A stretch of 64,000 nucleotides of DNA from Fistulifera solaris (GCA_030295235.1 AP026128.1:434001-498000); one strand, 5' to 3'; numbered from the stretch's first letter, positions 33,901 through 45,718 are shown. Notes: a model not told the origin generated them from the sequence alone. A program made the numbers and translations.

Positions 33901-36900
33901 AGCGATCGCTGCTGCGCGTTGTCAACATTGAGAACATCCTTTGGTGGTGTTGAGCTAGCTCTTTGGGATGTCAAGGGTAAGCTCTCTCTTCTTCGAATCT
34001 TCATAGACCAAGGAAAAGATATGTACTTGGGTGTCTCTTTCAAGTTGTATGAGGGATTTCAGCTTTGTGAACAGCCATCTCTTGTAAGGGGATATTCATG
34101 TGCTCTGTTTGCGACGATGACAAATAGCGACGAAGGCCTTGGGAAATCTATCGTTGTCTATTCGTGCACATCGCATTCCTCAGGTCAGAAAGACGAAACG
34201 CAGTTCACGTCGCAGGAGATTAGGGTCGGCTCCGATTCTAAAGACGATCGGATAGTTGACTTTTGCTTCCTTTCGTCTGGTTATTTGGCGTTAGCACCGA
34301 TTCTCGTTGTCTTTTCGTTCACAGGGGTAATTGTTTATCGGAAAAGCCTGTGCTCATCGGAATGGGAACCGTCTCTGAAAATTTGGTACACGAAATTCAA
34401 AGATTCAAGCCCGTATCTCAATTCTACGGTTGATCTTGCTCTTTATGAGTTCGTTCCAGGAATCTCGATGAACGATTTGTTCCCTCATCTTCTGTCTGGC
34501 TTATCATTGACGCACAAAGCTAAAGACGAAGAAAATTGTCTATTGAATGATTGGAGCCCTGAATCTCTTCTTGCTTACATATGTTGTGAAGGTAAAGGGA
34601 TTAATCACGCGCTTCAGTCTTATGTGCCCGATATAGTGCGTTGGATTCATTCGCAATGCAAAAGTTCGGGGCATGAATTTCTGGTTAAGGCGCTTCCGTG
34701 CGCTTCAATCGACATCTGTAAGAAACTGAATCTTCTCAACGGTGATCACGAAAAAACGGCATTGCAATCCACCGTTGACCATCGTAACACCGGACGCAAC
34801 GACACGCTTGAAGATTTTTTTACAAGACATTTTAACTACCTTGGACGAGAAATGCCAGGTCGATCGGAAGGGTAGAAACGTCACAAACGACGCAGCACCT
34901 TCGAAAGTTGATAAAGGGCCAAATCCAAGACCGCGTTTAGAGTTTGACATGCGAATTTTCCATGCTATTAGTCAGCTTGCACTTGCACCCCCAAATTTCC
35001 AAGCGACTGATTCGTGTGGTGAGCTTTTTCTTTTGCTGCTTTTTTAATGCAGCAATTAGAAGAAGATGCAGACAACAAGCGCGAAGTATACAACGACTCA
35101 GAAAATGCGGTGAATGACATTACTCGACTGTCGCGCAAGGAGAATTCGACAGATTTTCACGTAGCATCGTCTGCTTGTCTAGCTGCTATGATCAGTGTAG
35201 ACCAAGAAATTCTTCTTGAGCGATGTCGACCATTAGGACAGAAGCTGAACTGGGATAACGCAAGAAAGCTCCGCATTCCTTTTTGGTTGCGATCGGACAA
35301 AGCTTTGGCAAAAGTTTGCGAGGAAATTGGGCAAACATCGTTTCGAGAAGGCAGAGATGTCATGGAATGTGCAATTTTCTTCATTGCCTGTGGTAAGCTT
35401 CGGACATTAACAAATCTTGCAGCAACTGATCAAAGCGAAATGGGTAAAAAATTTCATAAATTTCTCACGTCCCACGACTTCGAAAGCACAAAAGGCCGTC
35501 TTGCAGCTGAAAAGAATGCCTTTAGTCTGCTACGGAAAAACAAGCATCGTGCCGCTGCATCATTTTTTCTTCTTTCAAAACCTCCGTCTCTAAAATCAGC
35601 AGTGGAGACCATCCTGACTAAACTTAACGACATCGATCTAGCCTTCCTTGTCATGAGGCTCATGACAAATAGTTACGAATGCAAGGATACTAGTCCGTCA
35701 CTTCTATCACTTGGAGGAGGATATGCGGCCGCTGGCGCTTATAAAGTCGGAGTTTCAGACCAAAAAGAAAATCAGGAGCCTGACTTTCAAGAGTGGTGCT
35801 CAGGATTGAGCATCACTGCAAGAAATTTTCTGGTTGATCGATTGTTACCGATGACAGTGGAAGATAGTGCTTTAACGTCCGTGATACTTTATTGGTTAAA
35901 CGAAAAGACCTTTCTCCTTGGATTCTTTCCAAGACCGTGGGTATTGCTTTCGATAAGCAAGGGGGGCATTCCATTTTCAAAAAGGACACCATGGAGTGGA
36001 TACCATCAGGATCATTACCGCGATCTTGCTTGATAAGGAATGTCGACGTTGTTGCAAGATCAAATCGAATCATTGATATCGTGTCTAGACCGACACTACT
36101 GCTGCATCTGAAATCACCAGACAAACCTCTGTTCGCCGCCGTATTGTCCACATCTTCGACTTTGTTAGCAAGCGGGCTTGAATTAACAGCGCTACAAACC
36201 TTGTCAAAAGTCTCTCATCACATGCGGAATGAAGAAAAGAAGATTGCCGAAAGTCTTTCCAGCACTATGAAAGACATAAGTAAAGCTCCACAGAGAACTT
36301 CTTTTCTCAATGCTCCGTATTCCTCCGGTGCGATGGAGTCTTCAATTTTTGATGATTTCGCTGGTCCGCCAAAGCAAATCCAACAATCAAACCATTCTGT
36401 ATCTGGTGCGATGGAGTCATCCATTTTCGATGATTTCGCTGTCCCGCCAAAGCAAATTCAACAACCAATTCGTTCTACATCTGGTGCAATGGAATCATCG
36501 ATTTTCGACGATTTCGCTGGTCCGCCAAAGCAAATTCAACAATCAAACCATTCTGCATCTGTTGCGATGGAATCATCGATTTTCGACGATTTCGCTGGTC
36601 CGCCAAAGCAAATCCAACAATCAAACCATTCTGTATCTGGTGCGATGGAGTCATCCATTTTCGATGATTTCGCTGTCCCGCCAAAGGAAACTCAACAACC
36701 AATTCATTCTACATCTGGTGCGATGGAATCATCGATTTTCGACGATTTCGCTGGTCCGCCAAAGCTAATCCAACAATCAAACCATTCTACATCTGGTGCG
36801 ATGAAGTCATCCATTTTTGATGATTTTGTGGTTCCAACAATGCTGGTCGGCGGGACCTCTGCGTCTTTTCCGGGATCGACAAAGTTCAGCATGTTTCGCA

Positions 36901-39900
36901 ACAACAGGCTTCTTGTGGCAATAAAAATATACCTGAAATAGAGTTGCAACTGCATCTTTCAATCGAGCCTTCGCAGTCCCCCCAGATTTGGAACGAACTA
37001 GTGAGCGAGTTAAAATGTACGGGTGCCGCTAGAAGACGTAAGTTGTTCTTATGCAAAGTGAAATGCAGTGGGCTTGATTTCTCATCCTTTATTTGCAGTC
37101 CTTCGAGAAATTGCAAGAGTTTTTGATAGCTGCCAGATCGATCCAACAGAGTTTCCAATTGATCTTCTCGACAAGCAGAGTATACTTATGCCCGAGGTCT
37201 CAAGCGTTCTTCAGCTTCCTAGTGACGGAGAATCAATGCTAGCACAAGCCGAAGAGATATTGACTGACATTTCAAAGTGGTCTCAAATTGACTCGAGCTA
37301 CGTCATTCAGCGCGCTCTTTCAATTATCGAAGCTGCTGATAAGAACCGTCTTGTCTTCGAAGTCGTTTTATACTGCATATGCGGGCGAATGGATCTAGCC
37401 GAGTTGGCGGTGCGAGTAGCGTCGAGGGGCCAGATAGAGAGATGCTTTTCATTGGTGCGCAGTACTGACACGGGCAATCAAAAACGCAGTCCCGATTCCG
37501 ATTGTCCTCGCGAGTCCTACGTCGTAAGGCAGCGAGAATCAGCTGGCAGCTCGAGTTGTGCCTTTGGCTACATAGGGGCGATAGCTTTCCTCTCTCTCCT
37601 TTAGGCATTAAGGAGACTATCTGTGCGGTTCGACTTGGGCTGCTGATCGCAAGCTGGAACCATGACTATGCAAGCATACAAGCGCTAGTCGAAAATCCAC
37701 CGGATTGTCCCCTTGATGAAAACACTGGACGCTTATTGTGGACAAGCTTATGCTACAAAGATTTTGAGAAACCTCTGGTCAAAGAAAAGGGAGGAACAAG
37801 CGGAGGATGGGAGTTTTTGGTAGACTGTAAGCGCTCGCAGGCTACCGACATGCTGAAAGACAGGCCCACTGGATGTTTCATTATTCGTCCACATACAAAA
37901 GATCATGGTGTGTTTACTTTAAGTTTCAAAACAAATTTAAAGCCAGTTAAGGAGGAAAAAAGAAGACGAAGGGGAAGCGAATGCAGAAAATCTTGGTGAT
38001 CAGCTGTCGGACCAAGAGACGAGTAACGTATTGACTGGGCAGGCGACTAAGTCGGCCAAGAAGAACGATGTCGTTCAGCACGCGATCATCCGACTCTCTG
38101 AATCTGGGTTTCGGTGTGGATCTTTTGGACCTTTTGCTTCCTTAATGAGTCTTCTAGAAGCAGTATCAGCATCGCTACCTTTCAAACTGCGTTTTGATAA
38201 GCCGCCAGCAAATCACCTAATTCTTGACGAAGGATCTCAAACATCCCCGAATGCGGTTTTATTCCACAAATTTGCAGCATTAGTAAAGGAGGATCATTCA
38301 CTTACGGATGAAATTTTTGTTGGCCCAGAAAATGCTTCCAGCACTTTGCAAAGCTCAGCGATATCAGGCAGGACGCACGTAAACGAGGCGGCACAATTAG
38401 ACAGAGTCAAAGTTTTTTCGAGTTTTTTAAATCTCATGAAAGTATTGTCGATGTGTCGTCAACTCACAAGTGTGGCAGCTGTTACGAGTGATAATGAATC
38501 AAAAACACTAGAATGCGTTGAAAATGAAACGGATTGGGACGTCAACGGTTGCAGACAGTATCAAGTGCTCGAAGCTCATCGAATACTTCATCCGTTCCTG
38601 TCATGGTGTCGAGCCGCTGAGATTCTTGTCCTGTCAGATTTCACGTCACATCCTTTCTGCACAATGAAACCCTCAGGAACTTCCGACGCTGTCGCTTCGG
38701 AGGAATCGCAAGAAGTTCAAGAAGTTGATCGGGACCTCAAAGGCGATGGGATGCTGAGGAAAATGATCCAGCAAGGTTCTGGGGTTGAGTTTTCGACTCT
38801 TCGACTTGTTGATGGCGGTGAATGCACGATGGTTGTGTTATTTAAAAGAAATGATGCTCTTGAATGGCTGGTTTCAGGCGGATACGACCAAAATGAAGTA
38901 GAGGCTGCTAATCGGCTAGCATCGATGGAAAATGCAAGATTTATTGAGCCAGTCGACTTGAGCAAGTTAAGACTCAAACACAAGGGCGCAGCAACAGAGG
39001 AAGTAGTAACATATCGCTTCATTGATCCTTGGGAGGTTGAGGCCCTTGAAAATCGCGACGCAGAAACTCGTGCTGCAACACTTGGACGCAGCAAAGTTCT
39101 TGGTTTTAGTTTGAAAAGAGTTTCTTTTGCTTTGGATCCACTCCTCTTGGCAATTGGAGGAGCTCCGCTGCTTGATCTGTGGAATAGCTTACAAGGGGGG
39201 AGTTATGTTGACCAAAGCGATTGCGTCTTTGCACCCTCCGTGGGAACGTGCAGCTGGGGGAGACTTGATTATCGGCAGTGAATCGTCTCAGTCCCCCTAC
39301 ATGAATAGTATTCGCAAGATGCTATACAGAGACTCGATCTTTCGAGCGCTACGGTTGCCCCAGCGTTTTATTACACTATTACAAGTGGAATTGCTGGACT
39401 TGAAAAATTTAACGTCGCCCGGTGGTTCACTCGCCTTGACTGTGTATGCATTGCTGCGACCCAAGCGAGCTGGCCATGGTGCGAACCTTACCAATAAGGC
39501 CCGCACACTCGATAGTGCCGCTACGCAGCCAGTTAAGCTGACAAAATCGACAGGACCGAATGCACCTGCGTCTTGGGGGAGTGTTGTCCGTTTCCGTTTT
39601 GGTCTTCCGGAAGACGTATCCATGGACGGCACGAGTAAAGATTCCGACCAAGAGAGTATATTTAAGGGCCCACCAACTTTCCTGCAATTGTCCGTGTACG
39701 AAAAGAAGCTATTGGTCGATCACTTACTTGGTTCTGCAGATGTTTCTATGGATGGTCTTTGGCCCGGAGGCCAACTGGAAGAGTGGGTACCACTTCGATC
39801 GGACAAAAGCAGCATTACATGGTTCGCCCGGATCCGGCTGACCCTCCGATTTGAATTGATGTGTTTAGCCGAGAAAGGGTCCGAGGCACCGGACCGGGAA

Positions 39901-40032
39901 GCTCCCAGTGTTGGTTTACGACGAATTGAAGAGCTGAGTCGAGCTGGGGGTGCCGCTCATGAGGAAAGTTTCGAGAAGCGGTCACTGAGTTCCCCGGATT
40001 TACTCAGTTACTTTGAAAGTATGGTTTATTAA
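30957..40032 (+). CDS. DmX/Rabconnectin-3 (Rav1)-like V-ATPase regulator with PDZ, SH2-like and C2-like domains; several frame breaks
   Basis: About 2,990 residues, close to human DMXL proteins (~3,030). DmX/Rav1 proteins assemble the V-ATPase in the RAVE complex. In order: WD40-type N-terminus from MPTEESSLPR (30957); PDZ domain (33217-33500, GLGLRLE, CLGDELISANGINLENQRFEDIIARV); Rav1 C-terminal domain (about 34950-35960: LRIPFWLRSDKAL, KNAFSLLRKNKHRAAASFFLL); six full 26-residue repeats and a degenerate seventh (36327-36840); SH2-like domain (37804-38210); C2-like domain (39350-39880). Intron 37038-37098 (GTAAGT...TTTGCAG) joins in phase 1; a 41- or 44-nt intron from 35019 is probable. One-base frame breaks lie near 31911, 34815, 35903, 36871, 37956 and 39195, with one or two more at 37440-37520. 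Homology continues across the clear ones. ATG 30957 is the first plausible start. Confidence 0.85.
36327..36840 (+). repeat. In-frame 78-bp tandem repeat (26-residue SIFDDF units) inside the DmX gene
   Basis: Six full 78-bp copies start at 36327, 36405, 36483, 36561, 36639 and 36717; a degenerate seventh starts at 36795. Each encodes GAMESSIFDDFAGPPKQIQQ plus six residues. Two subtypes (FAGPP...SNHS and FAVPP...PIHS) alternate A-B-A-A-B-A, suggesting duplication of a two-unit block. Copies differ by only a few bases, so the array is young and probably varies in number between strains. Confidence 0.95.
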
Positions 40033-40946
40033 AGTGGATGGGTGAAAGTCTATTCTCAATAAAGTATAGTGATCGTGTACTTTATGCCTGTGCCCTCACC
40101 ATTTATATTCGTAGACGGATAACGGGTCGCCCCCCGAATTTGACACAAATATTCTTGTCGATCATGCTCAGAAGTGCCATCGGATTATAGCCATTGCGTC
40201 AAATGGAACTGAATCATTGACAAGACGTTGGCTGCTCTTACATTTCGCTTCCAGTCCGGGATCTTCTTTCTACGCTATACTAAAATAATATTGTTCCGAT
40301 GTCACGAATGAAAGTGACGCTAATTCATTATTAACATATCAAAGTCAATGAAAACAACCGAATTATTACCGTACTTGCCATTATTTATTGGTCTCCACTT
40401 TTATTTTGATTATTTCAAAGTCATATTTTACTGAACTTTCAATGAACATATTTTCCGGGACTGCAATCAAATGGAGTCGGACTCTCGTAAACCAACATTC
40501 TACGCTATAGTCAAAATTGGTGAAATTCCATGAAATGAAATTGACGCTAATTCATTGCTAAAACATGATCAAGATGGGCAACAACGGCACAGTAGTAGAT
40601 TTATCACATGATGGATAGCATCTATTGCTTTGAAACAGTGATTAGGACGTAGTATTACCCTGAAATGGTCACCGACGACAAGGGACGGGACTGAAAAATT
40701 AAGTCAGACTGCGTTGAACCTACAATAAACGGGATAGTGTAGAATCAGATTAATGTCGCAACGTAAAGTGCTGCCTGTCGTCCGTCGTTTCGAAGGATTT
40801 TTTCAGTGGTCCTTGTTGGCTTGATTTGCGCACCTTGCAACTAATTTGTGCGTGTCGGTCGGTGACCGTTGCCGCTCGAGAGAGAGAGCTTCTCGATTCG
40901 ATTGGCTTTCTAGAGTCTATCTTTCTATTTCGTTAACACGACGAGC
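40033..40946. other. Intergenic region between DmX and PurA genes, with an imperfect duplication
   Basis: Two segments about 227 bp apart (around 40270-40350 and 40497-40575) share CTACGCTATA, CATGAAATGAAA/CACGAATGAAA and TGACGCTAATTCATT. They resemble the paired elements elsewhere but are more diverged. No gene is seen. The last 100 bases before 40947 hold the PurA leader. Confidence 0.5.
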
Positions 40947-42581
40947 ATGTTTCGAACGGCCTTTTCGAAAAGCCGAGGAGCGGCATGGGCTTTGGGCGCG
41001 ACGGCGGGAAGTGCCGTTACTGGATGGGTAAGTACGATTTTGAATTGTTGTGAAGGCGCGATTTGTAGAAAAGACTGAGTAAGCTCACACTTGTTTTGTT
41101 GTTTCAGATCTGGACGTCACAGCAAGAGACACCTGCGTTCTGCAGCAACGACAACAGCTCTGTATTGGGAATGCTGCAACAAGTGTCGCAACGATTGGAA
41201 CATCTCGAACATCTGGTCGGCGGCAAAAGTATCGCCAGCCAACGTTCCTCCACCAAGGATTCACCCCGCATCGATATCGTCCTCGGCGCACAGTGGGGTG
41301 ATGAAGGAAAAGGAAAGCTGGTCGACATGCTTTCGTCGGGAGGATACGACGTTTGTGCGCGTGTCGCGGGCGGATCGAATGCGGGGCACACCATTGTGGT
41401 GGAAGGCAAAAGTACAAATTTCATCTTTTGCCCAGTGGAGTATTGAATCCGAATGCCGTCTGCGTAATTGGTAACGGTGTTGTGGTGCACATTCCGTCGT
41501 TTTTGAATGAACTCGACAGTCTCACGGCCGCCGGTGTCGATTGGAAGGGACGGGTCCTCTTGAGTGATCGAGCGCACTTGGTGTTCGATTTGCATCAGGA
41601 AGTTGATGGCATGTCGGACGCGGGATTGGGACGACACAAGTTGGGAACGACGAAAAAGGTATCGGACCCGCGTATGCATCCAAGATCAATCGCACCGGAC
41701 TACGCGTGGGAGATTTGCAAGATGACAGTTGGGATAACTTTGAGAGACGCTTCCGGAACTTGGTAGAATCCCACAAGCAGGCGTTCCCTTCGTTAGAAGT
41801 GGACATTGACGAGCAACTCGCCTACTACAAGGCCGTTGCCCCTCGCGTACAAGAAATGATGGTGGATACCATTCAGTACACAAATCAACAATACGACCAA
41901 GGCAAACGCATTTTGGTCGAAGGTGCGAATGCCACGATGCTGGACATTGATTTCGGTACCTACCCGTTCGTAACAAGTAGTAATCCATCGGTGGGATCCG
42001 TGTTGACTGGATTGGGTGTCAGCCCCAGAAAGTTGGGAGGCATTTACGGGACGGTCAAGGCTTACTGCACTCGCGTGGGAGAAGGACCCTTCCCCACCGA
42101 GTTGCCCGTGGAAAAGAACAGTCCCGGCTTTCACCTTGGCCACGTGGGTGCCGAGTACGGAACAACGACCGGACGTCCGCGTCGCGTGGGATGGTTGGAT
42201 ATCCCGCAAATGAAGTATTCGGCTACATTGAATGGTTTCACCAGCTTGAACTTGACCAAAGTAGATGTCCTCACCGGACTCGAAACAGTGAAATTGGGAG
42301 TTTCCTACAAATACAAGGGCAAATATCTGGACTCGATGCCGGCCAACTTAAAAGTTCTTGAGGATGTTGAAGTGGAATTTGAAGAACTGCCGGGATGGAA
42401 GGAAGACATTTCATCGTGCAGGACGTTCGAGGAGCTACCAATGAATTGTCAGACTTACATTCTGCGAGTACAAGAACTGATTGGCGTGCCCATTCGGTGG
42501 ATTGGCGTGGGCCCGAATCGGGCGGATGTCATTGATCGCGGAGTCGGATGGGACTTATCAGAGTCACCATCTCAATCATAA
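40947..42581 (+). CDS. PURA: Adenylosuccinate synthetase (PurA), with two frame breaks
   Basis: GTP-dependent enzyme joining IMP and aspartate, the first step from IMP to AMP. Exon 1 (40947-41027, [17 protein letters not shown]...) is separated by an 80-nt intron (41028-41107, GTAAGT...TTTCAG) from exon 2. The P-loop-like [58 protein letters not shown] and GVSYKYKGK motifs are all present. Two frame breaks fall in homopolymer contexts: AAAA at 41408-41411 (one base short, continuing [10 protein letters not shown]) and AAAAAGG at 41653-41659 (one short, continuing [13 protein letters not shown]). With both allowed for, the product is 518 residues. The basic N-terminal extension without acidic residues suggests an organelle presequence (inference). 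Confidence 0.93.
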
Positions 42582-42629
42582 AATTATAGCAACCCATTCT
42601 ATGCTCTTTATCAACGTGCACAAAATGCG

Positions 42630-44310
42630 CCTGTGACTCGAAGCACTAGGTCAAGAATTTCTAAACCAATCACACAGAATTTCTGTTCGACATAAAACCA
42701 CGGTTCACGGATTTTAGATTTTCTGGAATTGGCACAAAATGGCTGTAATACTCAAAACAATAATTCCAGACGATTGGGAACGCCCACAGCATTTCTGTTG
42801 GACGCAAAACACCAACATTAGCTTACCTGAAACGTGCACAAGATGCGTGTGTGACGACTCGAAGCACTAGGTCCAGAAATTCTGGACCAATCACACAGAA
42901 TTTCTGTTAGACATAAAACCACGGTTCACGGATTTTAGATTTTCTGGAATTGGCACAAAATGGCTGTAATACTCAAAACAATAATTCCAGAAGATTGGGA
43001 ACGTCCACAGCATTTCTGTTGGACGCAAAACACCAACATTAGCTTACCTGAAACGTGCACAAGATGCGTGTGTGACGACTTGAACCAACAGGTCCAGAAA
43101 TTCTGGACCAATCACACAGAATTTCTGTTCGACATAAAACCACGGTTCACGGATTTTAGATTTTCTGGAATTGGCACAAAATGGCTGTAATACTCAAAAC
43201 AATAATTCCAGACGATTGGGAACGCCCACAGCATTTCTGTTGGACGCAAAACACCAACATTAGCTTACCTGAAACGTGCACAAGATGCGCGTGTGACGAC
43301 TCGAAGCACTAGGTCCAGAAATTCTGGACCAATCACACAGAATTTCTGTTCGACATAAAACGACGGTTCACGGATTCCAGAATTAATGGAATTGACACAA
43401 AATGGTTGTAATACTCAAAACAATAATTCTAGAAGACTAGGAACGTCCACAGCATTTCTGTAGGACGCAAAACACCAACATTAGCTTACCTGAAACGTGC
43501 ACAAGATGCGTGTGTGACGACTCGAAGCACTAGGTCCAGAAATTCTGGACCAATCACACAGAATTTCTGTTAGACATAAAACCACGGTTCACGGATTTTA
43601 GATTTTCTGGAATTGGCACAAAATGGCTGTAATACTCAAAACAATAATTCCAGAAGATTGGGAACGTCCACAGCATTTCTGTTGGACGCAAAACACCAAC
43701 ATTAGCTTACCTGAAACGTGCACAAGATGCGTGTGTGACGACTTGAACCAACAGGTCCAGAAATTCTGGACCAATCACACACAATTTCTGTTAGACATAA
43801 AACCACGGTTCACGGATTCCAGAATTAATGGAATTGACACAAAATGGTTGTAATACTCAAAACAATAATTCTAGAAGATTAGGAACATCCACAGCAATTC
43901 TGTTGGACGCAAAGCACCAACATTAGCTTACCTGAAACGTGCACAAAATGCGCCTGTGACTCGAAGCACTAGGTCCAGAAATTCTGGACCAATCACACAG
44001 AATTTCTGTTCGACATAAAACCACGGTTCACGGATTCCAGAATTAATGGAATTGGCACAAAATGGCTGTAATACTCAAAACAATAATTCCAGAAGATTGG
44101 GAACGTCCACAGCATTTCTGTTGGACGCAAAACACCAACATTAGCTTACCTGAAACGTGCACAAGATGCGTGTGTGACGACTTGAACCAACAGGTCCAGA
44201 AATTCTGGACCAATCACACACAATTTCTGTTAGACATAAAACCACGGTTCACGGATTCCAGAATTAATGGAATTGGCACAAATGGCTGTTTTTCCTAAAC
44301 AGCGATTTCG
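42630..44310. repeat. Satellite array of ~220-bp units with higher-order structure
   Basis: Eight copies of a ~220-bp unit, with the palindrome GGTCCAGAAATTCTGGACC at about 42870, 43091, 43310, 43533, 43754, 43970 and 44193, and a degenerate first copy at 42650. Units carry either GAAGCACTA or GAACCAACA before the palindrome, and either GATTTTAGATTTTCTGG or GATTCCAGAATTAATGG after it. The block at 42960 recurs nearly exactly 663 bp (three units) later. The ATGGCTGTAATACTC segments open 76-78-codon frames that are by-products. It lies between the PurA end and the Lhcr promoter. Confidence 0.93.
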
Positions 44311-44871
44311 GAGGATTTGGAATTGGATTTGGGATTTACACAGAATTTCTATCGGAGCCAAACAGCGATGCACAAAATTTGGGTCTGACGCAAATCATCA
44401 GCTATTCCATAATATCTGTATAGTAGACTAGTCGGAAGCTAGTCTATGTGTGATCATTTGAAACTTTCGGTGCATAAAATTGACATTACTACGTGCTCAC
44501 TGTTGTATCAATTCATTCTTCATCACTCTATTCTTTCGCAATCTTAGTTTTATCATCGTTTGTAATTTCTGAGTTTATAAAAAACAACTGTTTCCATTAA
44601 AATTTACGGAGCAGTTTATAGGCCAGGAAGTCACCCTTGCAATCCTTCCATTGAGTCACGTGCATTACGTCAGTGCATTCGAACATTTTCGACCCGCGAT
44701 CTGCGATCTTCCAACCTCAACTGGATCGTACTCTTTGGTCGTTACGTCACTGAGGTGTGTGTAGATTTTCTACCAGCCGCTGGATCGCGACATGACCCAA
44801 AGCCAACGACAAAAGCAACCCGTTGCAGTTCAACTCTCTTACCTTTTTCATTACATCCTCAATTCCTCAAC
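44311..44871 (+). promoter_or_regulatory. Promoter region of the Lhcr gene with ACGTCA (CRE-like) and G-box sites
   Basis: Two TTACGTCA elements (44665-44672 and 44742-44749) and an overlapping TGAGTCA/CACGTG pair (44652-44662) lie 120-220 bp before the ATG at 44872. ACGT-core sites are the known targets of bZIP factors, including diatom aureochromes and CO2-response (CCRE) sites. Light or CO2 control of the antenna gene is therefore plausible, but no binding is shown here. The rest of the stretch has no gene. Confidence 0.5.
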
Positions 44872-45718
44872 ATGAAGACTGCTATCCTCGCCTGCTTGTT
44901 GTCTAGTGCCGCGGCCTTTGCGCCCGCACAAAAGGTTAGTGAACGACTGTGCAGCATAGTCATTCGAACGCAATCAACAAGGATCGCCTCTGCTTTACGC
45001 AAAAGGACTTCAAGTCTCTGAGAGCTGATTTGCTCTGTTTTGAAGCCTTTTGTTCGGTCTCGTTGAGTTCGAAGAGGCAGATATTTTATCCGGCTTGATT
45101 GAACTATATTGCTAGTCATGAATGTTTTCGAATACAGGTCTTTTCTCACGAAACTTGTTTCACTTTCTCGTCTTATCACAGTCGGCAAAGACTTCTGCCT
45201 TGAACGCGGAGATGTCCAAGTCGATCCCTTTCTTGACCGCCCCCAAGAACACAGCGGGATGGGTTGGTGATGTCGGCTTTGACCCGCTCGGTTTTTCGGA
45301 CTACTTTGACATGAAATGGTTGCGAGAATCCGAGATCAAGCACTCGCGTGCGGCCATGTTGGCTTCCCTTGGTTTCATGGTGCAGCAGTTCGTGACCCTT
45401 CCCGGCATGCCCGATGTTGATGACTCCATGTTGGCTCCCGCTGCCGTAGGACCCAGCCCGATGCTGCAAATTTTCTTCGGACTCGGAGTTTTGGAATTTT
45501 GGTCCAACAACGGAAAGGTCACCATCGAAAACATGTTCTCAGACTCGAGCCGAGTTCCCGGAAACTTCGGTTTTGACCCTCTCGGCATGGCCAAGGGCAA
45601 ATCGGCGGAGGCCATGGCCGATATGGAATTGAAAGAGATCAAAAACGGCCGACTTGCCATGTGCGCCATTGGAGGTATGATGGCCCACAACATTGTCACC
45701 GGTGAACCTCTTTTCTAA
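44872..45718 (+). CDS. Fucoxanthin-chlorophyll a/c (Lhcr-type) light-harvesting protein
   Basis: Two exons (44872-44934 and 45182-45718) encode 199 residues. The 247-nt intron starts GTTAGT and ends TATCACAG, joining in phase 0 right after the signal region. MKTAILACLLSSAAAFAPAQK has the diatom AAAFAP plastid motif. The mature part has three thylakoid helices with chlorophyll-binding sequences VGDVGFDPLGFSDYF, ESEIKHSRAAMLASLGF (helix 1) and ELKEIKNGRLAMCAIGGMMAH (helix 3). The Glu/Arg pairs are those expected to cross-brace and bind chlorophyll. SIPFLTAPKNTAGW resembles the red-lineage Lhcr group associated with photosystem I rather than the shorter Lhcf type. I cannot assign the exact member. 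Confidence 0.93.

Noticed and set aside
36310-36768. Open frames in other registers over the SIFDDF repeat
   Set aside because: A 78-bp repeat keeps all three frames open; only the frame with DmX continuity is real.
1399-41659. Programmed ribosomal frameshifting or genuine pseudogenisation for the frame breaks
   Set aside because: Shifts go in both directions in many unrelated genes and do not sit on known slippery-plus-structure signals, while the essential genes remain otherwise intact. Kept only as a minor alternative.
42960-44298. Three near-identical small open frames (76-78 codons) with ATGGCTGTAATACTC starts
   Set aside because: They fall inside the 220-bp satellite and recur only because the unit repeats. 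Other subtypes of the unit break the frame.
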